DNA from: Paludibacterium sp. B53371
Lineage (GTDB): Bacteria > Pseudomonadota > Gammaproteobacteria > Burkholderiales > Chromobacteriaceae
Assembly (NCBI RefSeq): GCF_018802765.1
Contig: NZ_CP069163.1
Location: 2,490,311-2,554,310, forward strand
Length of the DNA stretch: 64,000 nucleotides
Direction: 5' to 3'
Shown one piece after another: positions 35,560 through 45,414 of this stretch. Every line of letters begins with the position of its first letter. Positions within the stretch are counted from its first letter, which is position 1. The position numbers were made by a program, and so were the translations under genes. Below the pieces are notes generated by a model, which did not search any database, was not told where the DNA came from, and was given only the letters and a program-made list of their open reading frames with translations.

Positions 35560-35589
35560 AAAAAAAAAGGGCCGGCGATTAGCCGGCCC
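35560..35589 (-). terminator. strong minus-strand terminator with no recognised gene
   Basis: On the minus strand GGGCCGGC (35589-35582) pairs with GCCGGCCC (35576-35569) around five bases and is followed by nine T. On the plus strand no T tract follows the stem, so it is not built to terminate the SulP gene. It implies a minus-strand transcript from 35590-36000. Confidence 0.8.
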
Positions 35590-36005
35590 GAATCAACGCT
35601 CGTTATGGGACATACGGAGAAAAACTTCCGCGATGGTGCCCACACAGCACACAGGGAACTGGTACAACAACAATCTGTTTATCCGGGGTCGTCTTGTTCT
35701 TTTTCCCCTTCGGCTTTGACTACCTTCTGGTAGCCTGCCTGCCGGTTGCGCACTGGGCGCAACCTGCTGAAATCTTCTGGCGCGGCAATCCTGCCTGAAC
35801 CACCTTCCCCCCGCTGCCGGCAAATCGTCATTCCGGCCAGAGCGCCCCGAGTCCCGGGTACACCCCCAGCACTTCGGCTGGCACCACTGGCAGGAACTGA
35901 CTACTCAATCTTGCGATTGAGAACACAACACAACACAACACAGGGAGAGTCGCTAGTATAGGCAGGCTGCTAACATTCTAAAAATGAATTAATATTATAA
36001 AATCG
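35590..36005 (-). other. structured intergenic region, candidate small RNA or small gene
   Basis: This region has no recognised gene. Perfect hairpins are visible: CTACC-TTCT-GGTAG (35720-35733), GGTTGCGC-ACTGG-GCGCAACC (35744-35764) and CTCAATC-TTGC-GATTGAG (35904-35921). A minus-strand TATACT lies at 35960-35955 but lacks a good -35. Two small minus-strand frames exist: one of 50 codons from ATG 35831 to 35679, with no ribosome site, and one ending at 35593 just before the terminator, with only a TTG start at 35823. I looked for tmRNA, RNase P RNA, SRP RNA and 6S RNA signatures and saw none. Confidence 0.4.
35922..35941. repeat. pentanucleotide microsatellite (AACAC)4
   Basis: Four perfect tandem AACAC units lie directly after a 7-bp hairpin and 86 bases upstream of the LysR gene. 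Non-coding short tandem repeats can alter promoter spacing when their number changes. Confidence 0.85.
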
Positions 36006-36020
36006 ATTCCAATATGGAAT
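36006..36020 (+). promoter_or_regulatory. LysR-type T-N11-A palindrome at the lysR start
   Basis: ATTCCA and TGGAAT form perfect arms around ATA, containing a T-N11-A motif, and end seven bases before the ATG of the LysR gene. It occupies the place where a ribosome site would be, which is otherwise absent. It may be an autoregulatory site. Confidence 0.5.
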
Positions 36021-36027
36021 GTTATAG

Positions 36028-36918
36028 ATGGACATTCGCGCCCTGCGTTATTTCACAGAAGTAGTTCGGCAACAAAGCTTTACCCGCGCTGCCGAGAAGT
36101 TGTTTGTCACCCAGCCGACCATCAGCAAGATGATGAAGCACCTGGAGGATGAACTGGGCATGCCCCTGTTCATTCGCGAAGGCCGCAGCTTTCGCCTGAC
36201 CGACGCAGGCCGGGTGGCCTTTGATCGCGGCCAGGATGTCATGGCGGCGATGAACCGCATGAAAGCTGAAATGGCGGACCTGGTGTCGCTGGAGCGCGGC
36301 GAGCTGGTGGTCGGCCTGCCACCGATGTCCGGTGGGGCGTTTCTGGCCCCGGTCGTCAGTGCATTCCGTGAACAATATCCGAATATCGAACTCAAAATGG
36401 TGGAGGATGGCGCACTGGCCATCGAGAACAGCGTACGGACCGGACAGCTGGAAATCGGTGCAGCGGTCTTGCCGGTCGATTCTCAAACCTTCGAACAATT
36501 CGGCTTTGTGCGTGATCCGCTGTGCGTGGTGGCGCCGGCCGGTTCACCCTGGCAAGGGAAACAATCCGTCAAGCTGGCAGATGTGGCAGACTGGCCCATC
36601 GTGTTCTATCCGGAAGACTTTACCCTCAGTCGCCGCATCCTCGATGGATTTGCCCAGCTGGGCAAACCCATCCGCATTGCCGGACGCAGTGCCCACTGGG
36701 ACTTCATTGTCGCCATGGTCAACGCCAATCTGGGCATTGCGCTGCTGCCGCGCTCGGTCGCCGACCGCCTGGAAAGCTGGCCGTTCGATGTGGTCCAGCT
36801 GGATGAAGACCAGATTGTCTGGAGCCTCGGACTGATCTGGCAAAAGGATGTCTATCTGTCACACGCTGCGCGCGCCTGGATTCAGGTCACGCAGGATGTT
36901 TTGGGAAAAATGCCATGA
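36028..36918 (+). CDS. LysR-family transcriptional regulator
   Basis: This is a 296-residue LysR regulator. The winged HTH reads MDIRALRYFTEVVRQQSFTR and LFVTQPTISKMMKHLEDELG. The C-terminal effector domain starts near residue 92 (ELVVGLPPMSGGAFLAPVVS). Its sequence resembles the CidR/YwbI or CbbR-like branch, but the ligand is not clear. No Shine-Dalgarno sequence is visible; a palindrome covers that position. Its stop overlaps the start of the lipoprotein gene (ATGA). The regulated target could be itself, the lipoprotein or an unlinked gene. Confidence 0.9.
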   Translation: MDIRALRYFTEVVRQQSFTRAAEKLFVTQPTISKMMKHLEDELGMPLFIREGRSFRLTDAGRVAFDRGQDVMAAMNRMKAEMADLVSLERGELVVGLPPMSGGAFLAPVVSAFREQYPNIELKMVEDGALAIENSVRTGQLEIGAAVLPVDSQTFEQFGFVRDPLCVVAPAGSPWQGKQSVKLADVADWPIVFYPEDFTLSRRILDGFAQLGKPIRIAGRSAHWDFIVAMVNANLGIALLPRSVADRLESWPFDVVQLDEDQIVWSLGLIWQKDVYLSHAARAWIQVTQDVLGKMP

Positions 36919-37376
36919 AATGGATGCAACACCTCAAATGGGGCCTGATGGCCATGCTGCTGGCCTTGCTGGTCGGCTGCAGCAATCTGGCCCTGAAGAA
37001 ACCCGATGTACAGGTCGCCAATATTGAAACCGGCAAGACCACCCTGCTCTCGCAGGACTTCACCGTGACCCTGCGGGTGCAGAACCCCAACGAGACGGCA
37101 CTGAATGCCCAGGGGCTGTCGTTCGAACTGATGGCCAATGGCAAGAAGGTGGCCAACGGGCTGAGCAACCAGCCGATCTCTGTGCCGGCCATGGGCGAGA
37201 GCCTGGTGCCGCTGACGGTGCACACCTCGCTCATCGACTGGCTGCAACTGGCCGGCGCCGCCATGCAGCAGGGCAAAACCAGCCTCAACTACCAGATCAA
37301 TGGTTATCTGGACGGGCTGAACGGCTGGGGGCGCATTCCGTTCACCCGCAGCGGCGAGTGGCAGTTGCCAAAATAA
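36915..37376 (+). CDS. LEA type 2 (WHy domain) lipoprotein
   Basis: This is a 153-residue lipoprotein with signal peptide and lipobox LLVGCSN near residue 22. The mature domain (FTVTLRVQNPNETALNAQGL then PLTVHTSLIDWLQLAGA) is a WHy/LEA14-like beta-sandwich, linked in other organisms to desiccation or envelope stress. The start overlaps the stop of lysR by 4 bases, so translation is coupled. A terminator shared with sucD follows. The physiological role is unknown. Confidence 0.8.
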   Translation: MKWMQHLKWGLMAMLLALLVGCSNLALKKPDVQVANIETGKTTLLSQDFTVTLRVQNPNETALNAQGLSFELMANGKKVANGLSNQPISVPAMGESLVPLTVHTSLIDWLQLAGAAMQQGKTSLNYQINGYLDGLNGWGRIPFTRSGEWQLPK

Positions 37377-37405
37377 AAAATGGCGCCGTCTGCACGGCGC
37401 CATTT
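37372..37405. terminator. terminator shared by the LEA lipoprotein gene and sucD
   Basis: AAATGGCGCCGT (37378-37389) pairs perfectly with ACGGCGCCATTT (37394-37405) around CTGC. On the minus strand it is followed by TTTTTTATTTT, ideal for ending the sucCD transcript. Confidence 0.88.
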
Positions 37406-37426
37406 CAGCTACGACTTAGAGGACAC

Positions 37427-38314
37427 TTACGCCATGCCCTTGCTCTTCAGCAGCTCCAGCATGGTGCTGCCGATTTCCGCCGGGCTGCGGGTATAGGCCA
37501 TGCCAGCCTTTTCAAAGGCGCGGAACTTCTCTTCGGCCGTGCCCTTGCCGCCGGAGATGATGGCACCGGCGTGGCCCATGCGCTTGCCCTTGGGCGCCGT
37601 CACACCGGCGATGTAGCCGACGACCGGCTTGTTCACCTCGGACTGGATGAACTCGGCCGCTTCTTCTTCGGCGGTACCGCCGATTTCACCGATCATCACG
37701 ATGGCTTCGGTTTCCGGATCGTCCTGGAACAGCTTCAGGGCACCGACATGGTTCAGGCCCGGGATCGGGTCGCCGCCAATGCCGATGCAGGTGGTCTGCC
37801 CCAGGCCCAGCTTGGTGGTCTGCGCCACGGCTTCGTAGGTCAGGGTGCCGGAACGCGAGATGATGCCGATCTTGCCGCGACGGTGGATGTGTCCCGGCAT
37901 AATGCCGATCTTGCACTCCCCCGGCGTGATGATGCCCGGGCAGTTCGGACCGATCAGGGTCACGCCGCCGACGGTTTCGATGTAGCGCTTGGCCTTGAGC
38001 ATGTCCAGCGTCGGCACGCCTTCAGTAATGCAGACGATCAGTTCGATGCCGGAATCCACGGCTTCGACGATGGAGTCGAGCACGAACGGCGCCGGCACGA
38101 AGATGACCGAGGCATTGGCGCCGGTTTCACGCACCGCTTCGTTCATGGTGTTGAACACCGGACGGCCCAGGTGGCTCGCACCGCCCTTGCCCGGGGTTAC
38201 ACCGCCGACGATCTGGGTGCCGTAGGCCATGCACTGCTCGGCGTGGAAGGTGCCGTTCTTGCCGGTAAAGCCCTGCACCAGCACCTTGGTGTCTTTATTT
38301 ACGAGTACGCTCAT
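37427..38314 (-). CDS. sucD: succinyl-CoA synthetase alpha subunit
   Basis: SucD forms succinate and ATP or GTP from succinyl-CoA with SucC. The 295-residue length is normal. The CoA-binding Rossmann region [20 protein letters not shown] is near the N-terminus. The phospho-His lies in [18 protein letters not shown] near residue 250. The start follows the sucC stop after 23 bases with AAGGA before the ATG, so the two are an operon ending at the terminator. Confidence 0.97.
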   Translation of the reverse strand: MSVLVNKDTKVLVQGFTGKNGTFHAEQCMAYGTQIVGGVTPGKGGASHLGRPVFNTMNEAVRETGANASVIFVPAPFVLDSIVEAVDSGIELIVCITEGVPTLDMLKAKRYIETVGGVTLIGPNCPGIITPGECKIGIMPGHIHRRGKIGIISRSGTLTYEAVAQTTKLGLGQTTCIGIGGDPIPGLNHVGALKLFQDDPETEAIVMIGEIGGTAEEEAAEFIQSEVNKPVVGYIAGVTAPKGKRMGHAGAIISGGKGTAEEKFRAFEKAGMAYTRSPAEIGSTMLELLKSKGMA

Positions 38315-38337
38315 TCTTCAATCCTTTGTGTGCTGGG

Positions 38338-39504
38338 TTAGGCCTTGACGGCAGCCACGATCTTGGCGGCAGCGTCGGCGAGGCCATCGGCCGGGGTCAG
38401 TTGCAGGCCGGACTCGGACAGCAGCTTGGCGCCCAGTTCGGCATTGTTGCCTTCCAGACGCACCACCACCGGTACGGTCACTTTCACTTCCTTGACGGCA
38501 GCGATGATCGCTTCGGCGATCATGTCGCAACGCACGATGCCACCGAAGATGTTGATCAGCACGCCCTCGACCGACGGATCGGCCAGGATCAGCTTGAACG
38601 CCTCGATGACGCGCTCCTTGGTGGCACCGCCACCCACGTCGAGGAAGTTGGCCGGCTGGCCGCCGTACAGCTTGATGATGTCCATGGTGGCCATGGCCAG
38701 ACCGGCACCATTCACCATGCAGCCGATATTGCCTTCCAGCGCCACGTAGTTCAGGTCGAACTCGGAAGCCTTCAGCTCGCGTTCGTTTTCCTGGCTCTTG
38801 TCGCGTTGCACCAGCAGATCCGGATGACGGTACAGGGCATTGCTGTCCAGACCGATCTTGGCATCCACGCAAGCCAGTGCGCCGTTGGCACGTACGGCCA
38901 GCGGGTTGATTTCGAACAGGGCGAAATCGTTGTCGATGAAGGCCTGGTAGGCGCCCAGCATCAGCTTGGTGAAGGCGGCGATCTGCTCACCCTTCAGGTT
39001 GAGGGCGAAGGCCACTTCACGTGCCTGGCACGGCTGCATGCCGACCAGCGGGTCCACCGTCACCTTGATGATCTTTTCCGGGGTTTCTTCCGCCACCTTC
39101 TCGATTTCCACACCGCCTTCGGTGGAGGCCATGAAGGTCACGCGACGGCTGCCACGATCGACCACAGCGCCCAGGTACAGCTCGCGTTCGACCGGGTACA
39201 TGTCTTCGCAGACCAGCACCGAGTGCACCGGCTGACCCAGCGCATCCGTCTGGTAGGTCACCAGGCGGGTGCCGATCAGCGAGCGGGTCACGTCGGCGGC
39301 TTCTTCGCGGCTCTTGACCACTTTGACGCCACCGGCCTTGCCGCGGCCACCGGCATGCACCTGGGCCTTGATCACGGCGAACTTGCCGCCGAGCTTGTCG
39401 AACGCGGCCGCAGCTTCTTCCGGCGAAGCGGCCAGTACACCCTGCTGCACCGGCAGACCGTACTTGGCCAGCAGCGCTTTCGCTTGGTATTCGTGGAGGT
39501 TCAT
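38338..39504 (-). CDS. sucC: succinyl-CoA synthetase beta subunit
   Basis: SucC carries the ATP-grasp nucleotide-binding domain of succinyl-CoA synthetase. [19 protein letters not shown] is the typical N-terminus, and the C-terminal ligase domain shows [17 protein letters not shown]. The 388-residue length is as expected. The AAGGAAA ribosome site lies about seven bases before the ATG. It follows lpd after a 108-bp gap with two hairpins and leads directly into sucD. Confidence 0.97.
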   Translation of the reverse strand: MNLHEYQAKALLAKYGLPVQQGVLAASPEEAAAAFDKLGGKFAVIKAQVHAGGRGKAGGVKVVKSREEAADVTRSLIGTRLVTYQTDALGQPVHSVLVCEDMYPVERELYLGAVVDRGSRRVTFMASTEGGVEIEKVAEETPEKIIKVTVDPLVGMQPCQAREVAFALNLKGEQIAAFTKLMLGAYQAFIDNDFALFEINPLAVRANGALACVDAKIGLDSNALYRHPDLLVQRDKSQENERELKASEFDLNYVALEGNIGCMVNGAGLAMATMDIIKLYGGQPANFLDVGGGATKERVIEAFKLILADPSVEGVLINIFGGIVRCDMIAEAIIAAVKEVKVTVPVVVRLEGNNAELGAKLLSESGLQLTPADGLADAAAKIVAAVKA

Positions 39505-39527
39505 CTATGGTTTCCTTTTCACTGGGT

Positions 39528-39598
39528 GGCGGACCAGGTCCGCCGCGCCCGATGGTGGCTGATTTGCAGCTTCTTCATGGACGGGCTTGCGCCCGTCC
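39528..39598 (-). other. two hairpins in the lpd-sucC gap
   Basis: GGCGGACC/GGTCCGCC (39528-39544) and GGACGGGC/GCCCGTCC (39579-39598, loop TTGC) are perfect stems between lpd and sucC. Neither is followed by a T tract on the minus strand, so they look like mRNA processing or stabilising stems rather than terminators. Confidence 0.45.
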
Positions 39599-39612
39599 CG
39601 GGGTTTTACTTG

Positions 39613-41040
39613 TTATCCGTGCAGGGCACGCTTGTCGCAGGCCAGCGCAGCTTCATGCACCGCTTCCGACAGACTCGGATGCGCATGCACGATACGGGCG
39701 AGGTCTTCGCTCGCGGCCTTGAACTCCAACGACAGCACGCCTTCGGTGATCAGCTCGGAAGCCATCGGCCCGATCACGTGCATGCCGAGGATGCGGTCGG
39801 TTTCGGCATCGGCCAGCAGCTTGACCGTGCCTTGCGCCTGGCCCATGCCCAGGGCACGACCGTTGGCGGCGAAGGTGGCCGTGCCCTTCTTGTAGGCGAT
39901 ACCGGCAGCTTTCAGCTGCTCTTCGGTCTTGCCGACCCAGGCGATCTCCGGCGAAGTGTAGATCACCCACGGAATCGAGGCGAAATCCACATGCGGCTTC
40001 TGACCGGCGATACGCTCGGCCACGGCGACGCCCTCTTCCATCGCCTTGTGTGCCAGCATCGGACCGCGCACCACGTCGCCAATGGCCCAGACATTCGGCA
40101 AGTTGGTATGGCAGCTGTCATCCACCACGATAAAGCCACGCTCATCCATCTGCAGATTGACCGCAGCGCCATTCAGGCCATCCGTGTTCGGCACGCGGCC
40201 GACCGCCACGATCAGCTTGTCGACGGTCAGGGTCTCGGCCTTGCCGTCCTTCTCATAGTCGACGCTGATGGTCTTGCCGGTCTTGATGGCACCAATCTTG
40301 ACGCCGGTCTGGATGTTCAGACCGGTATCCTTGGTCAGGGTGCGCAGCGCTTCGCGGGCGATCTGGCCATCGGCGGCGCCGAGGAAATTCGGCAGCGCTT
40401 CCAGAATGGTCACTTCGCTGCCCAGACGGGCCCAGACCGAGCCCATTTCCAGGCCGATCACGCCGGCGCCGATCACGCCAAGGCGCTTGGGCGTGCTGGT
40501 CAGCGCCAGGGCCCCGGTGTTGTCCAGCACGTTCTTGTTGTCGATCTCGACACCCGGCAGCGGGCGCGGCCGCGAACCGGTGGCCACGATGACGTGGGTG
40601 GCGGTCACGGTGTCGACCTTGTCGCCATCACGGACTTCCAGCTGCCACTTTTCGCTGTCGCGGCCCTTGAGGCTGCCCAGACCGTGGAGGCTGGTGACTT
40701 TGTTCTTCTTGAACAGGAAGGCCACGCCGCTGGTGAGCTTCTGCACGATGCCGTCCTTGCGGGCGATCATCTGGGCCGGGTCGAAGCTGGCGCCCTTGAC
40801 GGTAATGCCGTGCTCAGCGAAACCGTGGTTCAGGGTGTGGAAATGCTCGGACGATTGCAGCAGGGCCTTGGACGGGATGCAGCCGACGTTCAGGCAGGTG
40901 CCCCCCAGTGCCGGCTGGCCATCGGGACCTTTGAAAGCATCGATACATGCGGTCTTGAAACCGAGTTGCGCGGCGCGGATGGCGGCAATGTAACCGCCGG
41001 GGCCGGCACCGATCACTACAACATCAAATTCCTGACTCAT
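39613..41040 (-). CDS. lpd: dihydrolipoamide dehydrogenase (E3)
   Basis: E3 reoxidises the lipoyl groups of the 2-oxoglutarate dehydrogenase complex with FAD and NAD+. The FAD motif is [20 protein letters not shown], the redox disulfide is [16 protein letters not shown], the NAD motif is [20 protein letters not shown], and the C-terminal His-Glu lies in [19 protein letters not shown] 41040 has AAGGAAG five bases upstream; it gives 475 residues. It sits between sucB and sucC, so it is the OGDH-dedicated E3. Confidence 0.97.
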   Translation of the reverse strand: MSQEFDVVVIGAGPGGYIAAIRAAQLGFKTACIDAFKGPDGQPALGGTCLNVGCIPSKALLQSSEHFHTLNHGFAEHGITVKGASFDPAQMIARKDGIVQKLTSGVAFLFKKNKVTSLHGLGSLKGRDSEKWQLEVRDGDKVDTVTATHVIVATGSRPRPLPGVEIDNKNVLDNTGALALTSTPKRLGVIGAGVIGLEMGSVWARLGSEVTILEALPNFLGAADGQIAREALRTLTKDTGLNIQTGVKIGAIKTGKTISVDYEKDGKAETLTVDKLIVAVGRVPNTDGLNGAAVNLQMDERGFIVVDDSCHTNLPNVWAIGDVVRGPMLAHKAMEEGVAVAERIAGQKPHVDFASIPWVIYTSPEIAWVGKTEEQLKAAGIAYKKGTATFAANGRALGMGQAQGTVKLLADAETDRILGMHVIGPMASELITEGVLSLEFKAASEDLARIVHAHPSLSEAVHEAALACDKRALHG

Positions 41041-41076
41041 AAGTCTTCCTTGATGGTGAAACGCAATGCGTGAAAC

Positions 41077-41116
41077 GGGACCCGGCTCCGCCGTCATGGC
41101 GGGCAAGCCGGATCCC
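41077..41116 (-). other. long imperfect hairpin between sucB and lpd
   Basis: GGGACCCGGCT pairs with AGCCGGATCCC with one mismatch, and an inner CCGCC/GGCGG stem extends it. It is immediately followed on the minus strand by CGTTTC. It may reduce readthrough into lpd or protect the sucAB message. Confidence 0.45.
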
Positions 41117-41128
41117 TTTGGTCATCGG

Positions 41129-42397
41129 TTACAGATCCAGAATCAGGCGGGCCGGATCTTCCAGCAGGTCCTTGATGGTCACCAGCGTCAGCACGGCTTC
41201 GCGGCCGTCGATGATGCGGTGGTCATAGGACAACGCCAGATACATCATCGGACGCACCACCACCTGGCCGTTTTCCACCACGGCACGCTCCTTGGTGGCA
41301 TGCATGCCGAGAATGGCCGACTGCGGCGGGTTGATGATCGGGGTCGACATCATCGAGCCGAAGGTACCGCCGTTGGTCACCGAGAAGGTGCCCCCGGTCA
41401 GATCTTCCAGCGACAGCTTGCCATCGCGGGCCTTGACGGCGAAATCGGCGATCTGGCGCTCGATTTCGGCAATCGACATCTGGTCGGCATTGCGCAGGAT
41501 CGGCACCACCAGACCACGCGGGCTGCCCACGGCGATACCGATATCAAAGTAGCCGTGATAGATGATGTCGTTGCCATCGACCGAGGCATTCACCACCGGG
41601 AATTTCTTCAGTGCGGCCACGGCAGCCTTGACGAAGAAGGACATGAAGCCCAGCTTGACGCCGTGCTCCTTCTCGAACTTCTCCTTGTACTTGTTGCGCA
41701 GATCCATGACCGGCTTCATGTTGACTTCGTTGAAGGTGGTCAGGATGGCATTGGTCTGCTGCGACATCAGCAGGCGCTCGGCGACACGCTGGCGCAGGCG
41801 GCTCATCGGCACACGCTGTTCCGGACGGTCGGCCAGCAGGCTGGCGACATTGACGGCATCCGGCGTCGAGGCCAGGGCCGCACCACCGGCGGGGGCCGTC
41901 TTGGCCAGCACCGGGCCGGCCTGCGACGGGGCTGCCACCGGGGCGGCCGGCGCCTTGGCGGCTGCCTGCACGTCTTCCTTCAGGATGCGGCCATCACGGC
42001 CACTGCCGGAGACCTTCGACAAGTCGACCCCGGCTTCGGCTGCCAGCTTGGCGGCCGAAGGCATGGCGGCCCCGCCCGGTGCGGCGCTCGTGGCGGCAGC
42101 CGGTTCGGCCACCGCTGCGGCGGCGGCCGGCGCGGCGGCACTGACGCTGCCGGCGGCGGCTTCGGTATCGATCACCGCCAGCAACTGGCCGGAAACCACG
42201 GTCGCCCCATCGGCTTCGACCAGCTTGACGATCACCCCGGCCTGCGGCGAAGGCAGTTCCAGCACGACCTTGTCGGTTTCCAGGTCAATCAGGTTTTCGT
42301 CGCGGTTGACGAATTCGCCCACTTTCTTGTGCCAGGTCATCAGCGTGGCTTCGGAAACCGATTCCGGCAGTTGCGGGACTTTGACTTCGATCTGCAT
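41129..42397 (-). CDS. sucB: 2-oxoglutarate dehydrogenase E2 (dihydrolipoyl succinyltransferase)
   Basis: SucB is the core of the 2-oxoglutarate dehydrogenase complex. It has one lipoyl domain with the lipoylated Lys in [14 protein letters not shown] near residue 43. An Ala/Pro-rich linker, a peripheral-subunit-binding domain ([20 protein letters not shown]) and a catalytic domain ending with [13 protein letters not shown] follow, including the active His-x-x-x-Asp. ATG 42397 has GGAGAAG upstream; 422 residues. It follows sucA by 52 bases. Confidence 0.97.
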   Translation of the reverse strand: MQIEVKVPQLPESVSEATLMTWHKKVGEFVNRDENLIDLETDKVVLELPSPQAGVIVKLVEADGATVVSGQLLAVIDTEAAAGSVSAAAPAAAAAVAEPAAATSAAPGGAAMPSAAKLAAEAGVDLSKVSGSGRDGRILKEDVQAAAKAPAAPVAAPSQAGPVLAKTAPAGGAALASTPDAVNVASLLADRPEQRVPMSRLRQRVAERLLMSQQTNAILTTFNEVNMKPVMDLRNKYKEKFEKEHGVKLGFMSFFVKAAVAALKKFPVVNASVDGNDIIYHGYFDIGIAVGSPRGLVVPILRNADQMSIAEIERQIADFAVKARDGKLSLEDLTGGTFSVTNGGTFGSMMSTPIINPPQSAILGMHATKERAVVENGQVVVRPMMYLALSYDHRIIDGREAVLTLVTIKDLLEDPARLILDL

Positions 42398-42449
42398 ATC
42401 TTCTCCGTTTCGCGGGGCGCCGGCCCCGCGGTTATTCTTGTCTGCTGCC

Positions 42450-45278
42450 TTACTTGGCAAGGGTCATGGCTTCGTCGATAAAGGCCTTGAGCTGGGCAAC
42501 GTGCTTGCTCATATAGCCGACGGCCGGCGAGGCGGAGGACGGACGACCGGCAAAGGCCAGCGTCTGCTTGCCGATCAACAGGCCTTCCAGACGGTGGCGG
42601 ATCTGGTACCAGGCCCCCTGGTTGCGCGGCTCTTCCTGCACCCACAGCACTTCCTTGGCCGCGGTATAACGCGCCAGCTCGGCCGCGACCTGCTCGGTCG
42701 GGAACGGATAGAGCTGCTCGATGCGCACAATCGCGATGTCCTTTTCCAGACCGCGGTCACGACGGGCATTGAACAGGTCGTAGTAGACCTGGCCGGCACA
42801 CAGCAGCACGCGCTTGACCTTCTTGGCATCGGCCACGGTGCTGTCACCGATGACCGGGCGGAAGCTGCCGCTGGTCAGCGACTCGATCGGGCTCATGGAG
42901 TCCTTGTAGCGCAGCAGGCGCTTGGACAGGAAGATGATCAGCGGCTTGCGGTACGGACGCAGGATCTGGCGGCGCAGCAGATGGAACATCTGACCGGCTT
43001 CCGACGGCATGATGACCTGGATATTGTGCTCGGCGCACAGTTGCAGCCAGCGCTCCAGGCGGGCGGAAGAGTGCTCCGGCCCCTGCCCGTCATAACCGTG
43101 CGGCAGGATCACACCCAGACCGCACAGACGACCCCACTTGGTTTCGCCCGAGGAGATGAACTGGTCGATGGCGACCTGGGCGCCGTTGGCGAAGTCGCCG
43201 AACTGCGCTTCCCAGATCACCAGCTCGTTCGGCGACGAGCAGGCATAGCCGTATTCATAGGCCAGCACGGCTTCTTCGTTGAGGATCGAGTCGATCACCA
43301 GGAAGTCGCCCTGCCCTTCGGCCATATTGCGCAGGGGGACATAGGCACCCTGATCCCAGCGTTCGCGATTCTGGTCGTGCAGCACAGCGTGACGGTGGGC
43401 AAAGGTGCCGCGGCCGGAGTCTTCGCCGGACAGGCGGACCGAGTAGCCGTTGGTGACCAGCGAAGCATAGGCCAGGGTTTCAGCCATGCCCCAGTCGATG
43501 TCCTGCTTGCCTTCGGCCATGGCACGGCGGGCATTCATGACCTTCTCGACCGTCGGGTGCAGCTTGAAGCCTTCCGGTATGGTGGTGAACTTGTCTGCCA
43601 GACGCTGCAGATCGGCCAGCGGCAGACCGGTATCGGTCGGATGCGCCCAGTGGGTGCCGATGAAGCGGCTCCAGTCGTTGGCATGTTCGCGCTTGTAGTT
43701 GGACAGCACGGTCTGTTCGACATGCTCGCCCTTGTCGAGCGCATCGCGGTAGGCCTTGATCAGGCCATCGGCGGCGTCCTTGCTCAGCACGCCATCCGCC
43801 ACCAGACGGTTGGCATACATGGCACGCACGCCTTCGTGCTTGGCAATGCGCTTGTACATCATCGGCTGGGTCAGGAAGGGGTCATCGCCCTCGTTATGGC
43901 CCAGCTTGCGGTAGCAGACCATGTCGATGACCACATCCTTCTTGAAGGCCATGCGGTAGTCCAGCGCCAGCTGGGTCACGTAGCAGACGGCTTCCGGATC
44001 ATCACCGTTGACGTGGAAGATCGGCGCTTCGACCATCTTGGCCACGTCGGTACAGTACATGGTGGAGCGCATGTCGCGCGTATCGGAGGTGGTAAAACCG
44101 ACCTGGTTGTTGATCACCAGGTGGATGGTACCGCCGGTGCCGTAGCCACGGGTCTGCGACAGGTTGAAGGTGCCCTGGTTGACGCCCAGGCCGGCAAAGG
44201 CCGAGTCGCCGTGAATCAGCACCGGCACCACCTGCTTGCGTTCGCTGTCGTTGCGGTGTTCCTGGCGCGCGCGCACCGAACCTTCCACCACCGGGTTGAC
44301 GATTTCCAGGTGCGAGGGGTTGAAGGCCAGCGAGACATGCATCGGGCCATGCGGGGTCGGGATGTCACTGGAGAAGCCCATGTGATACTTGACGTCGCCC
44401 GACGCCAGATCGGTGGTCTTCTTGCCTTCGAACTCGGCGAACAGGTCGCGCGGCAGCTTGCCCAGGGTGTTGACCAGCACGTTCAGGCGGCCACGGTGGG
44501 CCATGCCGATGATCAGCTCCTGCGTGCCATGCTGGCCGGCGGTCTGAATCAGGTGGTCCAGCGCGGCAATGGCGCTTTCGCCGCCTTCCAGCGAGAAACG
44601 CTTCTGGCCGACGTATTTGGTATGCAGATAACGCTCCAGCGTCTCGGCGGCAGTGATCTGCTTGAGGATGCGCTGCTTTTTGGCCACGTCGAAACGCGGC
44701 GTCGACAGATCGGCCTCAAAGCGCTGTTGCAGCCAGTGCTTTTCCGCCGAATCGGTGATGTGCATGTACTCGAAGCCGATATTGCCGCAGTAGGTCTGCT
44801 TCAGGCGCGAGACAATCTCGGACAGCGGCAGGCGCTGCGGGCCGACCAGCGAACCGACGTTGAACTGAACGGCCATGTCGGCATCGCCCAGGCCGTGGCT
44901 GGCCAGGTCGAGTTCCGGTACCGGATGCTGATCCATGCGCTGCAGCGGATCCAGATTGGCCTGGCGTGCCCCCAACACGCGATAGGCCGAGATCAGCTTC
45001 AGCACACCAACCTGCTTCTGCATCGACTCCCACTCGGCGACAGCACTCTTGCCCTTCGGGCTCATCGGCTGCTTGGCGAGCTGGATGAACGACTCCTGGA
45101 TCGGCAGGTGCGGTACATCGCGCTCGCTGGCGCCCGGCGCCTGGGCGAGCTTGTCGAAGTAGGCACGCCACTGTTCATCGATACCGTTCGGATCCGCCAG
45201 GTACTGTTCGTACAGCTCCTCGATGAACGGTGCATTCCCACCGAACAGGTAGGAATGACTGTACATGCTTTGCATCAT
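42450..45278 (-). CDS. sucA: 2-oxoglutarate dehydrogenase E1
   Basis: SucA is the thiamine-diphosphate E1 that decarboxylates 2-oxoglutarate. The 942-residue length is typical. The N-terminal [19 protein letters not shown] region is the characteristic SucA start. The middle carries the ThDP-binding [20 protein letters not shown] region, and the C-terminal part includes [23 protein letters not shown] 45278 is the first of two adjacent ATG codons, with AAGGGCAG upstream. It begins a sucA-sucB-lpd run. Confidence 0.97.
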   Translation of the reverse strand: MMQSMYSHSYLFGGNAPFIEELYEQYLADPNGIDEQWRAYFDKLAQAPGASERDVPHLPIQESFIQLAKQPMSPKGKSAVAEWESMQKQVGVLKLISAYRVLGARQANLDPLQRMDQHPVPELDLASHGLGDADMAVQFNVGSLVGPQRLPLSEIVSRLKQTYCGNIGFEYMHITDSAEKHWLQQRFEADLSTPRFDVAKKQRILKQITAAETLERYLHTKYVGQKRFSLEGGESAIAALDHLIQTAGQHGTQELIIGMAHRGRLNVLVNTLGKLPRDLFAEFEGKKTTDLASGDVKYHMGFSSDIPTPHGPMHVSLAFNPSHLEIVNPVVEGSVRARQEHRNDSERKQVVPVLIHGDSAFAGLGVNQGTFNLSQTRGYGTGGTIHLVINNQVGFTTSDTRDMRSTMYCTDVAKMVEAPIFHVNGDDPEAVCYVTQLALDYRMAFKKDVVIDMVCYRKLGHNEGDDPFLTQPMMYKRIAKHEGVRAMYANRLVADGVLSKDAADGLIKAYRDALDKGEHVEQTVLSNYKREHANDWSRFIGTHWAHPTDTGLPLADLQRLADKFTTIPEGFKLHPTVEKVMNARRAMAEGKQDIDWGMAETLAYASLVTNGYSVRLSGEDSGRGTFAHRHAVLHDQNRERWDQGAYVPLRNMAEGQGDFLVIDSILNEEAVLAYEYGYACSSPNELVIWEAQFGDFANGAQVAIDQFISSGETKWGRLCGLGVILPHGYDGQGPEHSSARLERWLQLCAEHNIQVIMPSEAGQMFHLLRRQILRPYRKPLIIFLSKRLLRYKDSMSPIESLTSGSFRPVIGDSTVADAKKVKRVLLCAGQVYYDLFNARRDRGLEKDIAIVRIEQLYPFPTEQVAAELARYTAAKEVLWVQEEPRNQGAWYQIRHRLEGLLIGKQTLAFAGRPSSASPAVGYMSKHVAQLKAFIDEAMTLAK

Positions 45279-45376
45279 GGTTCTGCCCTTTGTTTTGTCT
45301 TGAGTGCAGCGTGGTAAAAGCTTTAGGGGTATGGCGGGCGTCAGACGCACGCCATGACCGTAAGGCTCTCTGCGAC

Positions 45377-45404
45377 AAAAGGAGCCGGTAACGACACCGG
45401 CTCC
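45377..45404 (-). terminator. terminator of gltA
   Basis: On the minus strand GGAGCCGGT pairs with ACCGGCTCC (45404-45381) across six bases and is followed by TTTTGTCG. It lies 11 bases after the gltA stop and separates gltA from sucA. Confidence 0.8.
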
Positions 45405-45414
45405 CTGCCTGCGT

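Noticed and set aside
35679-35831. 50-codon minus-strand frame in the structured intergenic region
   Set aside because: No ribosome site and no recognisable composition; kept only as a remark on the candidate RNA region.
37385-37394. GCCGTCTGCA, similar to the Neisseria DNA uptake sequence
   Set aside because: One mismatch, part of a terminator stem, and no other copies noticed in the window.
41562-45317. 1251-codon plus-strand open frame antisense to sucB and sucA
   Set aside because: It is a high-GC mirror of strongly conserved enzymes on the other strand, with no translation signals. Similar long mirrors opposite pepN and aroC were rejected for the same reason.
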